A program made the position numbers and the translations under genes. The notes beneath the pieces were generated by a model, which saw nothing but the letters and a program-made list of their open reading frames with translations, searched no databases and had not been told where the DNA came from. A stretch of 14,813 nt of DNA, taken from Frankiales bacterium. GTDB lineage: Bacteria; Actinomycetota; Actinomycetes; Mycobacteriales; SCTD01. Numbering within the stretch: position 1 is the stretch's first letter; each line of letters opens with the position of its first letter. The DNA lies in assembly GCA_025464795.1 (NCBI GenBank), contig JAODNB010000089.1, positions 1 to 14,813 of the forward strand. The letters run 5' to 3'. This document shows positions 6,499 through 12,965 of this stretch, one piece after another.

Positions 6499-7446
6499 GT
6501 GGCGGCCAAGAAGACTGAGCGACTCCTCAACCTGGTGATCTGCCTGCTGGCCACGCGCCGCTACCTCACGGTCCAGCAGATCCGGGAGGCGGTGCCGGGC
6601 TACGACGCGGACAACGAAGAGGCCTTCCGCCGGATGTTCGAGCGCGACAAGGAGGAGCTGCGCGAGCTCGGCATCCCGCTCGAGACCGGCTCCAACTCGG
6701 TGTGGGACGACGAGGTCGGCTACCGGATCGCCTCCCGCGACTACCAGCTGCCGGAGATCACGCTGGAGCCCGACGAGGCTGCCGCCCTCGGTCTCGCCGC
6801 CCGGCTGTGGCAGTCCGCGCCGCTCGCCGGCGCCACGGGCAGTGCTCTGCTCAAGCTGCGCGCCGCCGGCATCGAGCCACCCGAGAGCGCCACCGGCCTC
6901 GAGCCGCGGATCGGCGCGAGCGAGCCGACCTTCGAGGGCTGCCTGGCCGCAGCGGTGTCAGGTCGCCGGCTCCGCTTCTCGTACCGCACTGCCGGTCGGC
7001 CCGAGGCGGAGGACCGGCACGTGGAGCCGTGGGGGGTCGTTTCGTGGCGCGGGCGCTGGTACCTCGTCGCCCACGACCTCGGGCGAGGGGCGGCAAGGGT
7101 CTTCCGGCTGAGCCGGATCGTCGGGGCAGTGAAGGCGGAGGGTCCTGAGGGCGCCGTCACCGTCCCTCCAGACGCTGACCTGCGAGCGATGGTGGTCCGG
7201 ATCGAGGGCGGCTCGCAGCACACGCCTGTCCGTGTTCGGGTCCGGACCGGCAGCTGCTGGGAGCTCCGTCGACGCGCCGTGAGCGTGACGGCGGACGGAG
7301 ACGGCTGGGAGGTCATCGAGACGACGTACAACGACCCCTCGCGCTTCGCCGACCGGCTCGCCGGTTACGGCCCCGACGCGGTCGTGCTCGCCCCCGAGGA
7401 GGCGCGGCAGGCTGTCATCAGCCGCCTGGAGGTGCTGGCCCGATGA
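6499..7446 (+). CDS. pafB: WYL-domain transcription regulator PafB
   Basis: The product has 315 residues. An N-terminal winged-helix region (about 1-70, starting AAKKTERLLNLVICLLATRRYL) is followed by a WYL domain. The WYL signature is the run HVEPWGVVSWRGRWYLVAHD with W187-Y188-L189, and RVFRLSRI follows. The C-terminus carries the usual WCX-type region. PafB with PafC forms, in mycobacteria, a DNA-damage transcription activator acting independently of LexA; despite the name it is not needed for pupylation. GTG codons occur at 6496 and 6499. I chose 6499 because the gap from the TAGTGT hexamer best fits a leaderless start. 6496 would add one residue, and the longer upstream frame lies in the FKBP gene. 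The stop overlaps the pafC start (ATGA, 7443-7446). Confidence 0.94.
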   Translation: MAAKKTERLLNLVICLLATRRYLTVQQIREAVPGYDADNEEAFRRMFERDKEELRELGIPLETGSNSVWDDEVGYRIASRDYQLPEITLEPDEAAALGLAARLWQSAPLAGATGSALLKLRAAGIEPPESATGLEPRIGASEPTFEGCLAAAVSGRRLRFSYRTAGRPEAEDRHVEPWGVVSWRGRWYLVAHDLGRGAARVFRLSRIVGAVKAEGPEGAVTVPPDADLRAMVVRIEGGSQHTPVRVRVRTGSCWELRRRAVSVTADGDGWEVIETTYNDPSRFADRLAGYGPDAVVLAPEEARQAVISRLEVLAR

Positions 7447-8396
7447 CAGGGACCCTCGAGCAGCTCCCGCGCCTGCTGGCGCTGGTGCCCTACCTGCTCA
7501 AGCGGCCGGGGGTCCCGTTCGCCACCGCCTGCGCCGACTTCGGCGTCACGGAGGACCGGCTGCGCAAGGACCTCAACCTGCTGTGGTTGTGCGGCCTGCC
7601 CGGTCACTACCCGGGTGACCTCATCGAGATCGAGTTCGAGGGCGACACCATCACGCTGTCCGACCCGCAGGGGGTGGATCGGCCGCTGCGGCTGACCGTC
7701 GACGAGGCGCTCGCGCTCATCGTGGCGCTTCGCACGCTGGCCGAGACCCCGGGCCTGGCCGATCCCGAGCCGGTGCTGCGCGCCCTCGCGAAGGTCGAGG
7801 AGGCGGCCGGCGCCGCTGCAGAGCCGGCCAACCGCGTCGAGGTGGCTCTGGCGGGGGAGCAGACGGTCTTGCCCGCCGTCCGTGACGCACTGGAGCGCAA
7901 GAAGGTCCTTCGGCTCGTGTACTGGACCGCTGGTCGCGACGAGACGACCGAGCGCGACGTCGACCCGATCCGCCTCGTCGTCGTCGACGGCCAGAGCTAC
8001 CTCGAGGCGTGGTGCCGGGTGGCCGAGGGCGACCGCATGTTCCACCTCGGACGGGTCCAGGAGGTCACGGTCCTCGACGAGCCCGCGTCGCCGCCCGCCG
8101 GCCTCGCCAGTCGCGACCTGTCGCAGGGGCTCTTCCAGCCCTTGGAGGGCGACACCGTCGTCGTCCTCGCACTCGAGCCCGGCGCCGCGTGGGTGTCCGA
8201 CTTCTACCCCTGCGACAGCGTGGAGGAGCTAGGAGAGGGTCGGCAGCTCGTGACGCTGCGCACCCGTGGCACGGCCTGGATCCGCCGGCTGGCGCTCTCC
8301 CTCGGGGCCTCGGGTCGCGTCGTCGAGCCCGCCGCGCTGGCCGATCAGGTGCGTGAGGACGCGCAGTTGGCCCTCGCCGCCTACTCCAGTCAGTGA
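7443..8396 (+). CDS. pafC: WYL-domain transcription regulator PafC
   Basis: The product has 317 residues and the same layout as its neighbour. It has an N-terminal winged-helix region (about 1-65, including RLLALVPYLLKRPG and FGVTEDRLRKDLNLLWLCGLPG) and a WYL domain centred on DVDPIRLVVVDGQSYLEAWC. The signature tripeptide is S185-Y186-L187 instead of Trp-Tyr-Leu, followed by MFHLGRVQEV. A C-terminal regulatory extension follows. The ATG overlaps the pafB stop by four bases, so the two are translationally coupled, consistent with a PafB-PafC complex. In some actinobacteria the two are a single fused protein; here they are separate. The likely ligand of WYL domains is nucleic acid, single-stranded DNA having been proposed for PafBC. 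Confidence 0.94.
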   Translation: MTGTLEQLPRLLALVPYLLKRPGVPFATACADFGVTEDRLRKDLNLLWLCGLPGHYPGDLIEIEFEGDTITLSDPQGVDRPLRLTVDEALALIVALRTLAETPGLADPEPVLRALAKVEEAAGAAAEPANRVEVALAGEQTVLPAVRDALERKKVLRLVYWTAGRDETTERDVDPIRLVVVDGQSYLEAWCRVAEGDRMFHLGRVQEVTVLDEPASPPAGLASRDLSQGLFQPLEGDTVVVLALEPGAAWVSDFYPCDSVEELGEGRQLVTLRTRGTAWIRRLALSLGASGRVVEPAALADQVREDAQLALAAYSSQ

Positions 8397-8447
8397 CGAC
8401 CTGTGGTTCCGGGAGGTCATCTGTGGCACTCGGGGTCAAGGCGGAGC

Positions 8448-8517
8448 CCGGTCCTGCCGAAAGCGTCCTTGTCGGCCCACCTCGGGTCGACCAACCGGCA
8501 ACTGCCGAGAGGACCGG
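8448..8517 (+). ncRNA. Predicted structured 5' leader: three-way junction covering the ribosome binding site
   Basis: Three perfect stems are flush with each other. The closing stem is CCGGTCCT 8448-8455 with AGGACCGG 8510-8517. Hairpin A is GCCGA 8456-8460 with TCGGC 8472-8476. Hairpin B is CTCGG 8481-8485 with CCGAG 8505-8509. Only CCAC (8477-8480) is left as junction linker. The right-hand strands include the Shine-Dalgarno-like GAGAGG (8507-8512) of the zinc-ribbon gene starting at 8520. An alternative hairpin CGGC 8496-8499 with GCCG 8504-8507 would break hairpin B. I recognise no known riboswitch class. All of this is hand-folded and needs covariation support. Confidence 0.4.
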
Positions 8518-8519
8518 TC

Positions 8520-8849
8520 ATGACGACGATCAAGGCTTCTTGCCCCACCTGCGGTGAGGTCGAGCTGACCCCTGCCGACGTGTCCTTGATGGTCTGCAGC
8601 CACGCGCCGATGTCCTACTACGCGTTCCAGTGCCACGGCTGCGCCAGCGAGGTCCGCAAGCCGGCCGACGACCACGTCGTGTCGCTGCTGGTCTCAGGTG
8701 GCGTGCCGGCCACCGTGTGGGACCTGCCCGCAGAGGCGCTCGAGGCCAAGGACGGGCCAGTCCTGTCCTACGACGACCTGCTCGACTTCGCGCTCCAGCT
8801 CGGCACCACCGACCTGCTGGCGAGCCTGGTCGACCGCGCCGCAGCCTGA
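8520..8849 (+). CDS. Uncharacterised zinc-ribbon protein
   Basis: The product has 109 residues and no recognised name. The N-terminal half has two Cys-x-x-Cys knuckles, C8/C11 and C38/C41, with C26 and H28 between them; this strongly suggests a zinc ribbon. The C-terminal half is acidic and probably helical, including SYDDLLDFALQLGTTDLLASLVDRAAA. It has no signal peptide or membrane helix. The ATG at 8520 is preferred because GAGAGG lies at 8507-8512. A GTG at 8403 would add 39 residues with clearly weaker G/C bias at third codon positions (about 77 percent by hand count), and that stretch folds as RNA instead. It lies after pafC and before a small membrane protein and tatA. A role in transcription, ribosome or metal handling is possible, but nothing here decides it. 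Confidence 0.82.
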   Translation: MTTIKASCPTCGEVELTPADVSLMVCSHAPMSYYAFQCHGCASEVRKPADDHVVSLLVSGGVPATVWDLPAEALEAKDGPVLSYDDLLDFALQLGTTDLLASLVDRAAA

Positions 8850-8868
8850 GCACCGGCGTCGGGCGCCG

Positions 8869-8874
8869 TACGCT
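8869..8874 (+). promoter_or_regulatory. Predicted -10 element (TACGCT) for the 59-residue membrane protein
   Basis: The TANNNT hexamer is followed by six bases and then the GTG at 8881. The expected transcription start is the start codon itself, implying a leaderless mRNA. No -35 is evident. Confidence 0.45.
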
Positions 8875-8880
8875 GTCCCG

Positions 8881-9060
8881 GTGATCTGGCTCGACGTCCT
8901 CATCGGTGTGCTCGCCCTTGTCGTTCTCGGGCTGGTCTGCTTCAGCCTGTACAAGCACGGCAAGGCACTCACCCGAGCACTGGGCGAGAGCTCTACCCGC
9001 ATCGCGAACGCCTCCGCGGACCTGAACGCGCAGCAGGCGAAGGCGGCTGCGCGGAGCTAG
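8881..9060 (+). CDS. Small single-span membrane protein, function unknown
   Basis: The product has 59 residues. A very short N-terminus (MIWLD) leads into one hydrophobic helix (about 5-23), then a basic stretch (K25, H26, K28) and a helical tail (29-59) rich in Ala, Ser, Asn and Arg. The positive charge after the helix predicts N-out, C-in topology, the same arrangement as TatA, whose gene starts 49 bases downstream. It lacks the Phe-Gly hinge and Pro/Leu pattern of TatA and TatB, so I do not call it a Tat component. The GTG start is supported by the predicted -10 six bases upstream and by a stop-free frame with high G/C third positions. I know of no named family. Size and hydrophobic layout make a real gene likely. 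Confidence 0.7.
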   Translation: MIWLDVLIGVLALVVLGLVCFSLYKHGKALTRALGESSTRIANASADLNAQQAKAAARS

Positions 9061-9076
9061 CCGAGGGCAAGCGACG

Positions 9077-9082
9077 TAGGCT
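9077..9082 (+). promoter_or_regulatory. Possible -10 element (TAGGCT) for tatA
   Basis: This TANNNT hexamer would start transcription near 9089. That leaves a short untranslated leader of about 20 bases containing the Shine-Dalgarno sequence GAGGAG (9099-9104) before the GTG at 9110. No good -35 was seen. Confidence 0.35.
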
Positions 9083-9109
9083 GTCAGCACGTCCTACCGA
9101 GGAGCAGCT

Positions 9110-9388
9110 GTGAACGTCCCTGGTGGCTGGGAGCTCGTCCTTATCCTTCTCGTGGTTCTGGTCGTGTTCGGAGCCAAGCGCCTGCCTGATTCCGCTCGTG
9201 CGCTCGGCAAGTCGTTGCGCATCCTCAAGGCCGAGACGAAGGGCCTGCGCGACGACGAGGCCCCGGCCGGCGAGCTGCCCGCCCCGACGGCCCGGTTCGA
9301 CCCCGTCACGGGGGAGCCCCTGCTCCGCTTCGACCCGTACACCGGTGAGCCGCTGCGACCGCCGGCCACGCCCGACCGTCCTCAGTAG
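9110..9388 (+). CDS. tatA: Sec-independent (twin-arginine) translocase subunit TatA
   Basis: The product has 92 residues. A transmembrane helix (about 7-20) is followed by the FGAKRLPD hinge and an amphipathic helix (about 26-46, ARALGKSLRILKAETKGL), the defining layout of TatA. TatA oligomerises at the TatC receptor to let folded twin-arginine substrates cross the cytoplasmic membrane. The GTG at 9110 has GAGGAG five bases upstream. The cytoplasmic tail holds an 11-residue tandem repeat, RFDPVTGEPLL (62-72) and RFDPYTGEPLR (73-83). Such a repeat is absent from the enterobacterial protein. tatC follows after 12 bases, so the two are one operon. The glutamate-rich TatB signature is missing, so this is TatA, and no tatB lies in the window. 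Confidence 0.95.
   Translation: MNVPGGWELVLILLVVLVVFGAKRLPDSARALGKSLRILKAETKGLRDDEAPAGELPAPTARFDPVTGEPLLRFDPYTGEPLRPPATPDRPQ
9293..9358 (+). repeat. Tandem 11-codon repeat in the tatA tail
   Basis: Two adjacent copies of R-F-D-P-x-T-G-E-P-L-x are encoded. Nine of 11 residues agree, and five of those nine use different synonymous codons (Arg, Pro, Thr, Gly and Pro). The protein pattern is therefore better kept than the DNA, which argues against a very recent duplication and for selection on the motif. Confidence 0.85.
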
Positions 9389-9400
9389 CTCCCTGAAGCA

Positions 9401-10219
9401 GTGGCCACCCGTCCTCCTGATGGGCGGATGCCTCTCGTCGAGCACCTCTTCGAGCTGCGCAACCGCCTGGCCAAGTCTGCGATCGCGATCGTGGTCGCCA
9501 TGGCTGCGGTCTTCTGGTTCTACCAGCCGGTGTACGACTTCCTGCGGGAGCCCTACTGCCGCACCGCGGTGTCTCACGGGCACTGCAACCTCTACGTCCT
9601 CGACGTCTTCGGTCAGTTCAAGGTGCGGCTGCGCATCGCGGGCATCGGCGGGGTGGTGGCCGCCTCGCCTGTCTGGCTCTACCAGCTCGGGGCGTTCATC
9701 ACGCCGGCGCTGCACAAGAAGGAGAAGCGCTACGCAGCCGGCTTCCTGGTCTCCTCGCTGCTGCTGTTCGCCCTCGGCTGCGTCTTCGCCTACCTGACCC
9801 TCGACAAGGGGCTCGAGTTCCTGCTCACTGTCGGCGGGGACCACGTCATCAACCTGACGGGCCTGCAGAGCTACCTGTCCTTCGTGACGCTGACCCTCCT
9901 GGCGTTCGGCGTCGCGTTCGAGTTCCCGGTCATCGTCGTGTTCCTCAACGTCGTCGGGGTCCTCAGCGTCGAGCGGTTGGTGGCCATGCGGCGCGGCATG
10001 ATCGTCGGCCTCGCCGTCTTCTCCGCGGTCATCACGCCCTCGACGGACCCCTTCACGTTCTTCGCGATGGCCATCCCGCTGTGGATCCTGTACGAGGTGT
10101 GCATCGTCATCGCCCGGGTCCGTCGGCGTGGTGCCCGTCGGCGGGCGGGAGACGACCCGGACGCCGACCTGTCCGACGACGAGGCCTCGCACATCGACAC
10201 CACCCCCTCGCCGCTCTAG
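9401..10219 (+). CDS. tatC: Sec-independent (twin-arginine) translocase subunit TatC
   Basis: The product is a 272-residue integral membrane protein with about six helices, the receptor for twin-arginine signal peptides. Family residues are present: LVEHLFELRNRL at the N-terminus with E18 (counterpart of E. coli E15), FITPALHKKEKR with E108 (counterpart of E103), and VAFEFPVIV with E174 (counterpart of E170). SAVITPSTDPFTFFAMAIPLWILYE is typical of the last two helices. The first external loop has two cysteines, C53 and C62, that could pair. A basic then acidic tail (239-272) is cytoplasmic. The GTG at 9401 is chosen because MATRPPDGRMPLVEHL resembles the start of Streptomyces TatC; an ATG at 9428 would leave a normal but shorter N-terminus. 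It is co-transcribed with tatA. Confidence 0.96.
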   Translation: MATRPPDGRMPLVEHLFELRNRLAKSAIAIVVAMAAVFWFYQPVYDFLREPYCRTAVSHGHCNLYVLDVFGQFKVRLRIAGIGGVVAASPVWLYQLGAFITPALHKKEKRYAAGFLVSSLLLFALGCVFAYLTLDKGLEFLLTVGGDHVINLTGLQSYLSFVTLTLLAFGVAFEFPVIVVFLNVVGVLSVERLVAMRRGMIVGLAVFSAVITPSTDPFTFFAMAIPLWILYEVCIVIARVRRRGARRRAGDDPDADLSDDEASHIDTTPSPL

Positions 10220-10256
10220 CCCTGCGTCAGCTCGGGCGATGCGGGGGGCCGGCAAC

Positions 10257-10262
10257 TAACCT
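10257..10262 (+). promoter_or_regulatory. Predicted -10 element (TAACCT) for the helicase gene
   Basis: The TANNNT hexamer is followed by six bases and the ATG at 10269. Transcription would begin at the A of the start codon, giving a leaderless mRNA. No Shine-Dalgarno sequence is present in the spacer. Confidence 0.5.
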
Positions 10263-10268
10263 GAGAGC

Positions 10269-12941
10269 ATGTCCAGCCCGTCGGAGCGATACTCCGCGTT
10301 CCGAGCCAACCAGGGCGGCCCGCGGCTGGCAGCCTTCGAGCTCGGCTACCCCTTCGGCCTCGACGGCTTCCAGCGGACCGCCTGCAAGGCCCTGGAAGCC
10401 GGGCGCGGGGTACTGGTCGCCGCTCCGACCGGAGCGGGCAAGACCGTCGTGGGGGAGTTCGCCGTCTTCCTCGCGCTGGCCGCCGGGGGCAAGTGCTTCT
10501 ACACGACGCCGATCAAGGCGCTCTCCAACCAGAAGTACGCCGATCTCGTCGCCCGCCACGGTCCGGACAAGGTCGGTCTGCTGACGGGCGACAGCTCGAT
10601 CAACGGCAGCGCGGACGTCGTCGTCATGACGACCGAGGTCCTGCGCAACATGCTCTACAGCGGTTCCGACGCACTCCGCGGTCTCGTGCACGTCGTGATG
10701 GACGAGGTGCACTACCTCGCCGACCGGGCCCGCGGCGCCGTCTGGGAGGAGGTGATCATCCACCTGCCCGAGGACGTCCAGCTCACGTCGCTGTCCGCCA
10801 CCGTCTCGAACGCTGAGGAGTTCGCGGACTGGCTGGTGACCGTGCGCGGCGACACCGAGGTGGTCGTGGAGGAGCACCGGCCCGTGCCGCTGTTCCAGCA
10901 CGTGCTGATGGGGTCTCGGCTGTTCGACCTCTTCGACGACCGGGGTGAGGTGCACCCGGAGCTGGTGCGCCGATCGCGGGACGAGGACAGGTGGAAGCCC
11001 CGGGAGAAGGGCGGCCGGCCGCAGCGACCACCCGTCCCCAGGAGGCCGGAGGTCATCGAGCGGCTCGACCGCGAGCACCTGCTGCCCGCCATCACCTTCA
11101 TCTTCAGCCGGGCCGGTTGTGCGGCCGCCGTCGAGCAGTGCCTGAAGGCAGGACTGCGGCTGAACTCGACGGAGGAGCGTGAGCGGGTCCGCGCGCACGT
11201 CGAGCGCCGGACCGCGGACATCCCGCGCGAGGACCTGCGGGTGCTCGGCTACTGGGAGTGGCTCGAGGGCCTCGAACGCGGCTTGGCTGCGCACCACGCC
11301 GGGATGCTCCCCACCTTCAAGGAGATCGTCGAGGAGCTGTTCCTCGAGGGCCTGGTCAAGGCGGTCTTCGCGACCGAGACGCTCGCTCTTGGCATCAACA
11401 TGCCGGCCCGCTCGGTGGTGCTCGAGAAGCTCGTGAAGTGGAACGGGGAGGCGCACGTCGACGTGACGCCGGGGGAGTACACCCAGCTCACCGGGCGCGC
11501 CGGCCGGCGCGGCATCGACGTCGAGGGGCATGCCGTCGTGCTCTGGCAACCCGGCTTCGACCCACGGCAGGTGGCGGGCCTGGCCTCGACCCGCACCTAC
11601 CCCCTGCGCTCGTCCTTCCGGCCCTCGTACAACATGGCGGTCAACCTCGTCGGCAGCGTCGGGCGGGAGTCGGCGCGTGCCCTGCTCGAGAGCTCTTTCG
11701 CCCAGTTCCAGGCCGACCGCTCCGTCGTCGGTCTCGCTCGCCAGGTCACCAAGAACCTGGACGCCCTGGACGGCTACCGCGAGGGCATGACCTGTCACCT
11801 GGGCGATGCCGTCGAGTACGACGGGCTGCGCCAAGCGGTGAAGCGACGCGAGGCCGAGCTGGCCCGCCAGGGATCCGCCCAACGGCGACTGGCTGCAGCG
11901 CTGTCGCTGGAGGCCCTGAAGGTCGGTGACGTGATCGCGGTGCCGCACGGCCGCCGGGCTGGGCTCGCCGTCGTCATCGACCCGGGCGTCGGCAGCAACG
12001 GGCAGTCGCACCCGCTGGTCGTCACCGAGGACCGCTGGTCCGGCCGGCTCTCGGACGCAGACTTCCCCGGGCCGGTAGAACCGCTCGGTCACGTCAGGGT
12101 GCCGAAGAACTTCAACGCCCGCAGCCAGCAGGCCCGCAAGGACATGGCCTCCTCGATCCGGGCCCTCGGGGTGCGCCCCGAGCGCACCGGCAGGGCGAGG
12201 TCGGCTGCCGCCGACGACGCGCGGCTGGCCTCGCTGAGGCAGCAGCTGCGCCAGCACCCCGTTCACGGGTGCGACGACCGGGAGCAGCACCTGCGATGGG
12301 CCGAGCGCTGGGCGCGGCTGCGGCAGGAGACGGACGCGCTCGAGCGCAAGGTGGAGGGCAAGACGCACTCGATCGCTCGGGTCTTCGACCGGGTCTGCGG
12401 GGTGCTCGAGGAGCTCGGCTACCTGTCAGGCGACGAGGTGACGGCCTCGGGCTCCCAGCTCGCGCGGGTCTACAACGAGGCCGACCTGCTGGTCGTCGAG
12501 TGCCTGCGCGCGGGGCTCTGGGACGGCCTGTCCGCGGCAGAGCTGGCGGCCGTCGCCTCCGCCCTCGTGTACGAGAGCCGCCGTCCCGAGGAGGCCTCGC
12601 CGCAGGTCCCCGGGGGGCCTGTCCGCGTGACCCTGGACGACATGAGCGCCCTCTGGGGACGGCTGCGTGACGTCGAGGGCTCGCACTCGCTCGCGTTCCT
12701 GCGCGAACCGGACGCCGGCTTCACCTGGGCCGCCTGGCGGTGGGCCGGAGGGGCCGAGCTCGAGCAGGTCCTCGACGACGACCCTGACCTCACGGCCGGG
12801 GACTTCGTCCGCTGGTGCAAGCAGCTCGTCGACCTGCTCGGCCAGGTCGCCCTGATCGCCGAGGGACCGGTGCGCGAGACCGCCCGTACCGCCCTGGCAC
12901 AGGTCCGCCGCGGGGTCGTCTCCTACACCAGCCTCGTCTGA
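10269..12941 (+). CDS. helY: Ski2-like DEAD/DEAH-box RNA helicase (HelY type)
   Basis: The product is an 890-residue superfamily 2 helicase, close in size to mycobacterial HelY. Motifs in order are LDGFQRTA (31-38, Q-motif region), Walker A APTGAGKT (52-59), motif Ia TTPIKALSNQKY (79-90), TTEVLRNML, motif II DEVH (145-148), motif III SAT (176-178), the second RecA fold with TETLALGINMPA, and motif VI QLTGRAGRRG (406-415). The C-terminal part (about 700-810) carries a DSHCT-like helical domain with RVFDRVCGVLEELGYL and ARVYNEADLLVVECLRAGLW. It would use ATP to unwind or remodel structured RNA; its bacterial substrate is poorly known. The neighbourhood tatC-helY matches mycobacteria. The ATG start is supported by the -10 element six bases upstream. 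It converges with glpD. Confidence 0.95.
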   Translation: MSSPSERYSAFRANQGGPRLAAFELGYPFGLDGFQRTACKALEAGRGVLVAAPTGAGKTVVGEFAVFLALAAGGKCFYTTPIKALSNQKYADLVARHGPDKVGLLTGDSSINGSADVVVMTTEVLRNMLYSGSDALRGLVHVVMDEVHYLADRARGAVWEEVIIHLPEDVQLTSLSATVSNAEEFADWLVTVRGDTEVVVEEHRPVPLFQHVLMGSRLFDLFDDRGEVHPELVRRSRDEDRWKPREKGGRPQRPPVPRRPEVIERLDREHLLPAITFIFSRAGCAAAVEQCLKAGLRLNSTEERERVRAHVERRTADIPREDLRVLGYWEWLEGLERGLAAHHAGMLPTFKEIVEELFLEGLVKAVFATETLALGINMPARSVVLEKLVKWNGEAHVDVTPGEYTQLTGRAGRRGIDVEGHAVVLWQPGFDPRQVAGLASTRTYPLRSSFRPSYNMAVNLVGSVGRESARALLESSFAQFQADRSVVGLARQVTKNLDALDGYREGMTCHLGDAVEYDGLRQAVKRREAELARQGSAQRRLAAALSLEALKVGDVIAVPHGRRAGLAVVIDPGVGSNGQSHPLVVTEDRWSGRLSDADFPGPVEPLGHVRVPKNFNARSQQARKDMASSIRALGVRPERTGRARSAAADDARLASLRQQLRQHPVHGCDDREQHLRWAERWARLRQETDALERKVEGKTHSIARVFDRVCGVLEELGYLSGDEVTASGSQLARVYNEADLLVVECLRAGLWDGLSAAELAAVASALVYESRRPEEASPQVPGGPVRVTLDDMSALWGRLRDVEGSHSLAFLREPDAGFTWAAWRWAGGAELEQVLDDDPDLTAGDFVRWCKQLVDLLGQVALIAEGPVRETARTALAQVRRGVVSYTSLV

Positions 12942-12965
12942 GCCGACGGGCACAGGACTCAGGCG
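12935..12965 (+). terminator. Possible terminator hairpin between convergent helY and glpD
   Basis: CGTCTGAG (12935-12942) can pair with CTCAGGCG (12958-12965), eight base pairs with one G-U, around a 15-base loop. It spans both stop codons. There is no T tract, and on the minus-strand transcript one pair becomes a mismatch, so it works better for helY than for glpD. Weak evidence. Confidence 0.3.

Noticed and set aside
8415..8503. SAM-type riboswitch suggested by GGTCAT and CCGGCAAC
   Set aside because: The two strings are too far apart, the closing stem and other conserved bases are missing, and the downstream gene is not a methionine or SAM gene.
8403..8519. Extended N-terminus of the zinc-ribbon protein
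   Set aside because: Third-position G/C is clearly lower than in neighbouring genes, no ribosome binding site suits the GTG, and the stretch forms strong RNA stems.
10227..12368. A 713-residue minus-strand open frame opposite the helicase gene
   Set aside because: It is a mirror of helY, which has all helicase motifs. Long antisense frames are common in GC-rich genes, and this one has no recognisable domain.
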